Positions 20,489 to 31,395 of a DNA stretch of 64,000 bases are shown here, piece after piece. A program made the translations under genes and the position numbers. The stretch spans positions 248,001 through 312,000 of the forward strand of contig NC_081336.1 in the NCBI RefSeq assembly GCF_022539665.2. The letters are read 5' to 3'. The notes under the pieces were generated by a model. It did no database searches, had not been told where the DNA came from, and saw only the letters and a list, made by a program, of their open reading frames with translations. Source of the DNA: Daphnia carinata (lineage: Eukaryota > Arthropoda > Branchiopoda > Diplostraca > Daphniidae). The first letter of the stretch is position 1. The number at the start of each line of letters is the position of its first letter.

Positions 20489-23337
20489 TTGAATGCTTAC
20501 AGATAAACGATAAACCAATGGAAACAATGCTTACCATCAAAGGTGAAAAAAACAAATAAAGCAAAACAAAAAAAAAAAAGTTTATAAATGTAATGTGTGA
20601 ACACAGCTAACACAGACAATGAAAGAGACAAATTTTGCAAAAAATATTTTATAAAAAAAATTTATTGACAATTCTCTGCACAGTACAATTATTTTTGCAA
20701 CTTTAAAAAGGCACAATAGCCCTTTCAAAAGTTGCCGTCAACCCAGGCAGGGGGAGACACTGCCTTGTTGACCCACCGGGGAGATTACCCGGTGATTGGC
20801 TAAGAGAAGCCGGAAGAAGAGCTGAAGATTTGGAACATTTTTACAGGAGCGATTAACCTTTAGTTCGGATTTGTGGGTAGCCACGGAGCCCTCCGTGAAC
20901 ACATCATCGGACTAAGCGGACATCCACGTCCCCTTTCCGGCCAGAGCCCTCCAAACCTCGGTATATGTTGTTTTTATATATACCGTACAGTAGGGGCATG
21001 ACCCCCTACGGGCTTATTACGAGTCAAGGGGAAACGGGGCTACGGAAAGGAAGGGAGCCCAGATATGCACTTCAATTTTTGAAATATAAAATACCGTCTG
21101 GGGAATCCGAATTAAGTATAGAAATGTCATGTCATCCATCCAATCAATACAATTTATTCAGTGTCTTGCCCCAACCAAGAATTTTTTCAGATCCAATGTT
21201 ACTATTAACCTATATTGAGAAAAGAAAAACAACACCGTTAAACATATCAACTGTTGATCATGTAACTTACATGACTCATAGATTCAACTTCTGGTGGAAG
21301 CTTGGGAAAGGACATACAAATTGCAGATTAACATCATTGTATAAGGCTCTTGAATGATAAACTAGCACCTGTACAATGTTGCATTGTTGATAGTTGTGTT
21401 CCCAGTACATGAAAATCCTTTCCTTTTGGATAAAATTTTTTTTTGGTAGATTAGACCTGGTTGGCAAAATCCTTCAAAATTATCTGAAGAAAAATCCTTT
21501 CATACCTAAAGAGTCCATGTATGATGTTCATCTCTGCAATGGCAGCAAAATTAAAACTTCTTTAGGGCCATTTAAGTACCCAGTTTCCCCAACACTCTGA
21601 ACGTAAAGGACAAGTTGTTCTTTAGACAGAGAAGCAGAATTATTTGAGGTTTCTAGCTGTGACAGAACTATAAAGGATTGCTGTTGTACTGGATTTATTA
21701 ACACAAGATGGTACTTCTCATTAGACAATGTGCATTCTCTATTACTTTACCTCATACCTTAATGGTAATGCACTCTCAGTGTTTTTTCATCTGTAGGCTG
21801 ACTCTTCCATCCTGTAACACTTCCAGACTTGATTTGATCCCCCATTAAATTCTGTGAATGCAAAATAATAGCATTAAAAATACTTTTTCAATGGACATAA
21901 AACCGAAAAGTACCTAATCCATGTTTCATGTTGAACTTGTGCCATATCTTGATTTTCGGCCCAAATACGTCCCACAATTGTTCACTTCCTTCACTGCATG
22001 GGCTTATTACTAACGATTCTTTTTGTGCAGCACTAACAGAATTTAAATTTAACACACTGTCAGGTGGTAGACTGAATAACTAAACAATAAATAATTGTTT
22101 GTTAAAATTCTATACTTATTTGGAATTCTTATTTGAAAAGTTTAGGTACCTGACTGTGTTCGCCTAATGCCAATTCATCCTCATTGTCATTTAAGTACCC
22201 AGCTTCACCAACACTGAGCGTAAATGACAAGTTGTTCTTTAGCAAGGGAAGCAGAATTATTTGAGGCTTCTAGCTGTGACAGAACTATAAAGGATTGCTG
22301 TTATACAGGATTCATTCACACAAGATGGTACTTCTCATTAGACAATGTGCATACCCTATTACTTTACCTCATACCTTAATGGTAATGCACTCTGTGTTTT
22401 TTTTCAACTGTAGGCTGACTCTTCCATCCTGTAACACTTCCAGACTTGACTTGATCCCCTGCTAAAATTCTGTGAATGCAAAATAATAGCATTAAAAATA
22501 TTTTTTCGATAGACAAAAAACCGAAAAGTACCTAATTCATGTTTTATGTTGAACTCGTGCTATTTCTGGGTTTCCGTACCACACCCATTTTCAGCCCAAA
22601 TACGGTCCCACAGTTGTTCACTTCGTTCGCTGCATGGACTTATTACTAACAATTCTTTTAGTGCAGCACTAACAGAATTTAACTTTAACACACTGTCAGG
22701 TGGTAGACTGAATAACTAAACAATAAATAATTGTTTGTTAAAATTCTATACTTATTTTGAATTCTTATTTGAAAAGTTTAGGTACCTGACTGTGTTCGCC
22801 TAATGCCAATTCATCCTCATGTTCAGTTAGGGATGAGTTTGGAAAAACCTGCTTCACTGTTTGGAAACTGTTCCATTCCAATTTGTTTTTTTCCCCTACT
22901 AAGCTTGTAGACTCAAAATTTGAGCTACAAAACACAAATGAATAAAAGCAAATAAATAGAATCACTACGTATTAGGCCTTACCATCCTTAGCTTTGCTGT
23001 TATCTAATATTTTGTGTTGTTCCAATAATTGCGCCTGCAGCTTCATAATTTGATCTAATAAACAATAATTAATAATTGAAAACCAATGTAATAATGTTTA
23101 TACTTACCATCCTTTTGTTGTATTATCTTATCCATTTTTCAATTGTTCCTCCAGCCACGCGTTATTCTCCGTTCACGCTACTGAACTTACTGCGAATGGC
23201 ATCCAATGGACAGAAATTGCCTACGCCAGTAATAACGAGTCTGAGCGGTAGATGGCTACGTGTCGGAAAAAAAAAAGTGTGATTTTTTTTTTCCGACATT
23301 TTTTTTTTTTTTTTTATGTAAAACGGATTGCCATAAT
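20489..23337 (-). mobile_element. Right arm of the 5.6 kb palindromic element
   Basis: This is the inverted copy of 17697-19970, ending in GTAAAACGGATTGCCATA. It is longer than the left arm because about 615 bases (roughly 21575-22189) are tandemly repeated at 22190-22830. Both ends abut TA, consistent with a TA target duplication. The frame at 20965-21357 is the mirror of the minus frame at 19254-19496 and both start MLFLYIPYSRGMTPYG, so the arms diverged little. The longer open frame here suggests this arm is less decayed in that part. Confidence 0.75.
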
Positions 23338-23439
23338 AGTATGGCAATACTATTATCCGTCAGCTCGAATACCTACTTGCGCGTTAATATCGTCTATAGT
23401 TTAGACTCCCTATTACAGCCAATACCATTTATTGATAAA

Positions 23440-23880
23440 TACCCCTTGTAGCGTCGGCGCCATCTAGTGATAAGTACCCCTACTAGAGTTAGCACCACCT
23501 GTTGGAAGGAATCTGTATTAGAGCCTACGCTGTTGATAGGTACCCGTTTTAGAGCCTACGCCATCTGTTGATAGGTTTTCCTACTAGAGCAACGCCATCT
23601 GTTGATAGCTTTTCCTACTAGCGCAACGCCAGCTGTCAATAGAATTTTCTACTAGCGCAACGCCTTCTTACTAGCACACGCCATCTGTTGGAAGGATTTC
23701 TTACTAGCACCGCTATCTGTTGATAGAATTTCCTATTAGATCCTACCTACCCCAACTGCTGATAGGAATTTCTACTAGCGACTGTCCCATCTGTTGATCT
23801 GGATCCCTATTAGCGCATTACCGCTCTCTATTATCCGAAACCGCTATTGCCAAACGTCGTCTGTTGACAGACATTGTAAA
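23440..23880. repeat. Degenerate ~34-base tandem array with CGCCATCTGTTGATAG core, copy 1
   Basis: About a dozen imperfect units of roughly 33-35 bases, each carrying CGCCATCTGTTG or close variants followed by T-rich then CTACTAGCG-type sequence. The reverse complement of the core (CAACAGATGGCG) approaches the CTCF core CCANNAGRKGGCR. The best unit reads GGCGCCATCTAGTG. The array marks the left end of the larger repeat described next. Confidence 0.75.
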
Positions 23881-25900
23881 TCGGCGTCGACGATGTACAA
23901 TATCTAAGCAGAAACCCCATCGAGAAACAAATACTGGCTTACGAAAATGTGACGTGATCGACTTTAGGTCTTCTAGAATAAATTAAAAATGCGAACCTTT
24001 CATCATCACATCAAACCCCAACAGCAAACGAACACAAACGCACAACAAATAATCGGCATATCCAAAAGATACGCTACCATTGTTAACAGAATGTTACTGT
24101 CTTGATTAGTTACCTACATGTTTTCCAAATTGGTAATTGCAGACAATGATTTTCAGTTGATGCACCTTTGAGCGTAGCTTCTTCTATCTAGAAAGTGGAC
24201 AACGTAACGCAATTCAGACATATAAATAAAGAAACCAATACAAAACAGTCCAAGCGCTGATGACGATTCACAATCCTAGTCGCTGTTCTATTACTGCGGT
24301 GGAATCAGCTATCGGTTGCATTCGTGCAGAATCCTCGTTGAAAGGTAAAGGTAGGCACGCTACTCACTGAAAAATAACAAAACAAAAAGGTTGCAAAATA
24401 TTTCGAGTTTCAGCTCTCATAGCAAGCTGTACTCCAAGTAGACATTACAGTAAAATACTACCGTTAAACCTTCTGATGAATGATATTTGGGATCAGCGTA
24501 ATAAATTTTGAACGCAAACACGAATTGTTATCGACCGATGGCGAATTCCACAATTTGGAACCTTTCGTCGACTATGAGGATTACCCAACCCATGTAGCAT
24601 TGTCGCCACCAGAATTGCTATTTTTAAGTACTACTAAAGATTGACAAAGAACATTTGTTTGTCAATAGCCAATCAATTGGTTTGCAAGCTACAACTGACA
24701 ACAAAGAGATTTGATTTCTTCACTCTGATACTCTACACCTATGACCCTGGTCATAGAAACACTAGGATAGCTCTCTGATAACTATGTTGACAAACCTGTA
24801 CAACAATGGTGTTAGGACATCACAATACTTTTTTAGATCTCCAATACAATATCCTCTGCATGTGGATATAACCTTCAGAATCTCCAATTAAAAGAACCTG
24901 AAAGAAAATAAAACAGTTAAGGTACATTTCATCATAGTGTTTTACTTCAAGTACAGCATGTATGTAGCTGGTTAGCTGAAAGTAGGTAAGAATCTCTGGC
25001 ACCAAAGCTAACAATATGTTACACGTTCAGGGAAGGCACTGATTACAGAAATTTTCTCAAGTGCATCATCCATCAGGAAATAACATGTATATAACCTTTC
25101 AGCATGGCTAATTAACCCAACCTGAAAGAAAATAAAACAGTTAAGGTACAATTTTTCATAGTGTTTTACTTCAAGTACAGTGTGAATGTAAGCTGGTTAG
25201 CACAAAGTAGGTGTGAATCTAGTGGTACACATTCAGGGAAGGCCCTGATTACAGTCATCTTGCTGAGGGCATCAGGCAAATGACATGCATGGTATTTAAT
25301 AGTGCAACAGCAAGGATGGCATCTATGATTTATCCAGCTACTTGAATTGTCTGTTTCTTCCTTCTATATCAGAAACAAAATTAGACAATTTAATATTGAA
25401 ATTCTAGTTAAAACGCAAAAATTTTGAATTTATGAGCAGCATCCACCTCAGCCTATGTGCCTCGGTGCCTGACTAATGAAAAATCTTCAATCTTCTTTTC
25501 AGCTTTCCCTCCAATTTTTGCCACAGCTACAAACCTTTACATATTTTTAGTCAAAGAACTACACTATTGAAGACAATTGACATATATTCGTCACTCTCCC
25601 TGCCTTTCTTTCCTTTTTGGTAACCTTAGCCGCTAACTTCTGAAAAATATTTGTGAAATTTCAATCACATTAGCGAGAAACTACAGAGCTAAAACGTCGC
25701 CATCAGAACAGGAACGTACAATGCGGGAAATACTAAACACTAATCTCATTGGTCGACTCTCCCAAGTCGGCCATTATTGTACAAGGAATGGTATCTCTAA
25801 TCCCATTGGTCAACAATTCGAAAATCGGCCATCATGATTTCGATTAAGAGGTAGGGACAACGGTTTCGGCAACCACGAATGTATAAAAACGTTAAACGAC
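23440..25900 (+). repeat. ~2 kb direct repeat, copy 1
   Basis: Long stretches here recur in the same order at 27300-29390. Shared landmarks include CTGTTCTATTACTGCGGTGG (about 24287 and 28385), the AAAGGTAAAGGTAGGCACGC region, and the closing block TTGTACAAGGAATGGTA... to ...GAATGTATAAAAACG. Copy 1 also has an internal duplication (about 24890-25070 and 25115-25260). No intact protein is visible. The unit may be a non-autonomous element or a segmental duplication. Confidence 0.7.
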
Positions 25901-27240
25901 GAAAGATCACCTATCCGTCGAAGCTCCTCTGTTTAGATTGCTAAGTTAAACAAGATTTTCATTATGCAATTTTCTATATCAGTGATTATGTATTACCTAA
26001 TATCTCTGCTGGACCCTAGTCATTAGTCTTTCGTTCCTATCAAATAGTGGCTACAGTAATCTGTTCTACATTTTCTTGAACTAATCTCTGAAGACGTTTT
26101 GTGTTTTCAGGTGTGTTCTGCCCTTCCAATGTGTTTTGTTGATTTCCTCAAATAGGTTGAGCTAATAGTTCCTCGGCATGACTGATATTTGTGCTAAGAT
26201 TTTACTTTCAGGTATTTTATTTTAGTAACTTACCTTCCAATGTCATATGTTACCTTGCTTTGTTATGTTTGATGTTCTTCATGGTTGTCATGCATCCTAG
26301 TCTGCCATTATTCTGGTTGGGAGTTTTTGTCATGATACGTGGAAATTTATAGTGAGATTGATTAATTTGCTCATTAATTATTAATAACAATATTATAGTT
26401 CTAACTGGTGAGTATTTAAGCAGAAGTATTTGTATCACCTGAAACAATCAACTAAAACCAAATTCTTCTTCGCTGTAATTTGCTGTGTTTCGCTTCCCGA
26501 GCGTATAGTAGACGGGGGATGGTGCAAAGTTCGTTAACGGAAATTGTCGTTGTACCGCCATGGTCTGTTTAAATAGAGAAGCTTAATAAAATAAATAACC
26601 ACTTATACAATATAATTTTTTGTGTTTACTCCAGCAATTTTCTCATGAGCATTGTGTCCAGTGCACATCATTAGTTTAGAAATAAAATGTTAAATCTAAT
26701 ATAAAATAAATACATACCTTACTACCTTACTGGAAAAGCACAAACTTGCAAGCAATGTGCAGTTTTGCGCAAATGTGCAAGTTAATAACACAACAATAAC
26801 CAAAAGAGCTCAGACTTCTTTTTCTGTTGCAAAACATAGTTTTCAATTTATTTACACAGACTTCCACTTCCCGTTCTAGTTATAATAGCAGTTAACCTAC
26901 CTAAAAGTAAAACGAGCATTGTCAAAATATACTTGGCAAAGAAAATTTTAAATTAGATATAAAATAAATCTATACTTACCTTACTGGAAAAGCACAAATC
27001 TCTACATTATCAACACAATGTAGTTTTGTGCAAATGTAAAAGTTGATTGTGCAACAATAACCAACACAGCTCAGACTTCTTTTTCTGCTGCAAAATGGAG
27101 CTCTACAATTACTTGGCACAGACTTCCACTTCTCGTTCTACAATCAGATCTAGCTCATGTGCTACAAAGATGCATAGTACTACTCCTGACCTGCAGAAGT
27201 GCATCAAAACGTAAGATATAAACTTAATAAATAACTAAAT
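25900..27240. other. Stretch between the two direct repeats, with its own duplication
   Basis: AT-rich DNA without a recognised gene. A ~200-base block at 26690-26890 (ending near CAGACTTCCACTTC) recurs at 26945-27150, about 255 bases further on. Confidence 0.55.
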
Positions 27241-27299
27241 GTAAAATGCTCGACCACCATCAGCCATCGTACAGAAATCCAAATGAAATCATTTCATTT

Positions 27300-27740
27300 T
27301 ACTGCGCCAGACGTTATTGTTGTTTTTACGCCATCTATCGTCGCCTCCAATCCCTATTGCTATTAACGCCATCTGCCGTCGACTCCAATTCCCATTACTG
27401 TAACGCCATCTTTCTTCGACTCCTTTCCCTATTAACAATATCCTCCTATTCCCTGCTCTAATACTACTTAGGTGCGACCTGTTGGGTGGGATCGCTAGTG
27501 CCGCAACGCCATCTATTGGACGGAAACCTTAGGTGCCACCTCGCCATCTATTGCATAGAAACCTCGGTGCCACCTCGCCATCTATTGCATAGAAACGTTA
27601 GTGCAACAACGCCACCTATTGCATAGAAACGTTAGTGCAACAACGCCACCTATTTGGTGGAGACGCTAGTGCCACCTCGCCATCTATTCGACGGAAACGT
27701 TAGTGCAACAACGCCATCTATTGGGTGAACACGCTATTAC
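27300..27740. repeat. ~34-base tandem array with CGCCATCTATTGG core, copy 2
   Basis: About ten units, period 34 where clean. The core CGCCATCTATTGG occurs exactly at 27507-27519 and 27712-27724, with close variants (CGCCACCTATTG, CGCCATCTATTG) in between. The complement CCAATAGATGGCG is a full match to the CTCF-type consensus CCANNAGRKGGCR. The left part (27320-27430) is more diverged. Confidence 0.75.
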
Positions 27741-29390
27741 TGCAGCGCTGTTTCATTATTGTAGACTATTTGCATCTTAACGTCAACTGGAAACTCTTCA
27801 ATCTCTTACCTTCATTTGTTGAGACAAATATCATAAAAACGGCATCGATGGTGTACTATATCCACGCAGAATCCCCGTTGGGAAATGAATATCGCCATAA
27901 GAAATGGCAACGTGATCGACTTTAGTTCGTCCAGAATAAATTAAAAATAAAAAAAAATTAGCGCTTCTAACCTTAAGTACTGTTTGCCTGAAGCGCCCAT
28001 GACGGTTTGAAGTTGTTACGGTGAATAATGAAGAACTTAGCAAGCTAATAGCAACAAGAAAACCATCCTCCAGGTCACTACGTCGTAGCGGCAAAGTCCA
28101 GATGTCAAAAAAGATTTTTAAAAACACAGAACAGAAAGCATGCACAACATATGAACCGGTATATCCAAAAGATACGCTTCCATTGTTAACAGAATGCTAC
28201 TGCCTTGATCAGCTACCTACATGTGTTGCAAATGGGAAAACTGGTCCTGCAGACAATGATTTTCAGTTGGTACACCATTAAGCGTAGCTTCTACCTAGAA
28301 AGAGGACAATGTAACGGAATTCAGACGTAAATAAACAGATACAAAACAGTCAAAGCGCTGGTGACGGTCTACAGTACTAGCCGCTGTTCTATTACTGCGG
28401 TGGAATCAACAATCGCTTGCATTCCTGCAGAATCCTCGTTGAAAGGTAAACGTAGGCACGCTACTCACTGAAAAAGAACCAACAAAAAAAAAAAGGTTGC
28501 AAAATATTTTGAATTTCAGCTGATGGTGAACCGGTACAACAAAGGCATTAAGGGCATCACAATACCTTTTCAGATCTCCATAAGAATATCCTCTGCATGT
28601 GGATATAACCTTTCTGAATGTCCAATTAAAAGAACCTGAAAGAAAATAAAGTGTTTAATGTACATTTTGTCATAGTGTTTTACTTCGAGTGCAGCATGTG
28701 TGTAGCTGATTAGCACAAAGTAGGTACGAGTCTCTGGCACCAAAGCTAACAAAATGGTACACATACAGAGAAGGCACTGATTACAGAAATCTTGCCGAGT
28801 GCATCAGTCATCAGGCAAATGACGTGCATCGTATTTAATAATGCAACAGCAATTATGGCATCTATGACTTGTCCAGCTACTTGAATTATCTGTGTCTTCC
28901 TTCACTATCATAAATAGAAATAGACAATTCAATATTAGAATTCTAGCTAAAATGCAAAAACTTGACTAATGAAGAATGTTCCACCTTCTTTTCAGCTTTC
29001 CCTCCAATTTTTGCGACAGCTACAAACCTTCGCATATTTGGTAAAAGAACTACACTATTGAAGACAATTGACATCTACTCCGTCTCTCTCCCTGCATTTC
29101 TTTTCTTTTTGGTAACCTTAGCCGTTAACTTCTGAAAAATCTTTGTAAAATTTCAAATACATTTAGCCAGAAACTACAGAGCTAAAACGACGCCATCATC
29201 ACACGAACATACAATGCGGAGAACACTCGCCCCTACTCTCATTGGTCGACTCTCCAAAGTCGGCCATCATTGTACAAGGAATGGTACCTCTAATCCTATT
29301 GGTCAACAACTTGAAAGTCGGCCATCATGATTTCGACTAAGAGGTAGGGACAACGGTTTCGGCAACCACGAATGTATAAAAACGATTTGG
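27300..29390 (+). repeat. ~2 kb direct repeat, copy 2
   Basis: This is the second copy of the unit at 23440-25900, in the same orientation and with the same order: tandem array, ACGTGATCGACTTTAG block, CTGTTCTATTACTGCGG block, ACCTGAAAGAAAATAAA block, then the CGGCCATCATGATTTCGACT ending. It lacks the internal duplication of copy 1. The frame at 28021-28281 lies inside it but begins with GTG and is broken in copy 1, so I do not count it as a gene. Confidence 0.7.
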
Positions 29391-29457
29391 CTCATCAAAT
29401 TGCAATTGTAAAAAAAAAACTCTAACAGCGGAACCAAATGAACCACACACATAGTAT

Positions 29458-29515
29458 TAATATATATACATATTTAAAACACATATAATAATATATTATG
29501 AATACACACACACAC
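29458..29515. repeat. AT/AC-rich simple repeat
   Basis: Alternating TATA/ATAT sequence runs into a short (AC)n tract upstream of the superoxide dismutase gene. Confidence 0.7.
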
Positions 29516-29918
29516 ATTAAAATAACGATCTTTTAACAATTGTAAAATAAGGGTCGACCACGGGCTACCCGATACCAATAATACCAGAAAGTACTAGAAC
29601 GACACACGTAATTTTTTTTTTGCTATTTTCCTTTGACTTCAGGCCTGCAAAGTAAACTCGACGTTTATACCGATGTCATACAGTCATCGTAATGTACTCG
29701 ACGTCGTCGACTTGTCGTACAGATACAGTAGTTTGACGTTGATTTCCTTTCTTCTACTGTCCTCGCATTACTTTCATTACGTCTAGAGTTTCTTCTGTGA
29801 AAACAGCCGGTAAGAATTCATCGTTTCGTTTTCCTGAACAGTGTTAGTTCCTATTGGTGATCCATTATCTTTCGCTGTAGTTGTTCAAGAGAAAAGCTCA
29901 TAATCATCAATCGACAAA

Positions 29919-30848
29919 ATGTTTCGAACGCTTTCCCAGCGAGTATGGCCAAGGTAAGAATTAAATTTGACTCACAAACAGAAAATTACTTCCAAATCGA
30001 ACGTGTGTCGAATGGCTAAAACTTGATAGTATTCTTTTTCATTGTTAAACGAATGAAAATTACATCAACGTCGTAGGACTGTCTTTTTACGTCAGAAGCA
30101 TACTCTTCCCGATTTGCCATACGACTACAACGCTTTAGAGCCAGTTATTTCGGCGGAGATTATGCAACTGCATCACCAGAAGCATCATCAGACCTATGTT
30201 ACCATGCTTAACCAAGCTGAAGAGAAGTTTATGGAAGCAAAGGAGAAGAGTAAGTCATACAAACAATTTAATGACGCCCTTCTGCTAACAGTACGGTTTT
30301 CTTCTTGCGATTACACTAGACGATTTGAAGACGATGGTTGCTCTTACGCCTCAGCTTCGTTTTAATGGTGGCGGCCACATCAATCATTCCATCCTTTGGC
30401 AGAATTACTCTCCTAAGGGAGGCGAACCTGAAGGAGACCTGTTGAAAACGATCGAAGCAAATTTTGGCTCATTTGATACGTTGAGGAATGGCCTGTCTTC
30501 TTCGGCCGTATCTCTCCAGGGTTCTGGATGGACCTGGTTGGGCTACAACAAGAGCACAAACAGCCTAGCTATTGCCACTTGTGCTAATCAAGATCCCCTG
30601 GAGCCCACAACAGGTATGCTAATTGCTGATGAATCTTTGTGGCTTGATTAGAATTGACATGATCAACTGTTGACGTATACTAACCACACCGTGTGATTAC
30701 AGGACTCGTTCCACTGCTTGGAATTGATGTTTGGGAGCATGCATACTACTTGCAGTACAAGAGCGTCCGAGCTGACTATGTCAATAATGTCTTTAAGATA
30801 ATCAATTGGAAAGATGTGGCCACTCGACTGGCCACAGCAAGACAATAA
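29919..30848 (+). CDS. Sod2: Mitochondrial manganese superoxide dismutase
   Basis: Exons 29919-29953, 30077-30249, 30320-30613 and 30703-30848 give 215 residues. The basic N-terminus [20 protein letters not shown] is a mitochondrial presequence, followed by the mature start [14 protein letters not shown]. The metal ligands are all visible: His in [10 protein letters not shown], His in [10 protein letters not shown], and Asp and His in [11 protein letters not shown]. The enzyme turns superoxide into oxygen and hydrogen peroxide in the matrix. The length is normal and I see no defect. Confidence 0.97.
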
Positions 30849-31395
30849 TTCGTCCCGAATCCTGGGGTTTACTTACGAGCTTATTAAATAGTAATGGACT
30901 GGTATTAATTAATTTTACAATAGTTAATTCGTTTGTTTGTTTGTTTTGTTTATTTTTTTGTCTTTGAATACAGAGAAAGTATTAAACAAACTGAGTTGCA
31001 TCATGGGGCTTGTGTGAGTCATCAACAATGGATGACTTGGTGAATAGTATTTTTAATTCACTGATACTTTATCACCTGCTTCGCATTTCCCAACAGCAAA
31101 GGGGAACTATAGGAATGTAATGTCAGCAGTAACATTACCGCATTGAACGATTAGGACGTCGGATGGGGGCAAGGTTAGGGGACGTGTTTACGTTTGGCAC
31201 CGATAATAATAACGTCCCGTTGAATCATCAAATGGAGATAGAACGAGATAGGCTAAATGTTTCCACTGAGATAACAAGGAAACGCTAGTTGGTAGTTGTA
31301 GTTTAGACTACTCGCTGTTTCAGATAACAGTTGCAACAAGCTGGCTACTTTGTTAGCCTGCAGTTAGAACATAACTTCACGCTGTCCCCCTCGCC
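30849..31395. other. Intergenic region
   Basis: About 550 bases: the Sod2 3' UTR (with an imperfect GTTT repeat near 30930) and upstream sequence of the kinase-Rab gene. No gene seen. Confidence 0.5.

Noticed and set aside
24800-25020. Minus frame with LLIGDSEG resembling the GDSGYP motif of Harbinger transposases
   Set aside because: The surrounding sequence has none of the other expected transposase motifs, and the frame differs between the two repeat copies.
28021-28281. 86-residue frame as a possible small gene
   Set aside because: It starts with GTG, lies inside the duplicated unit, and the matching region of copy 1 is broken.
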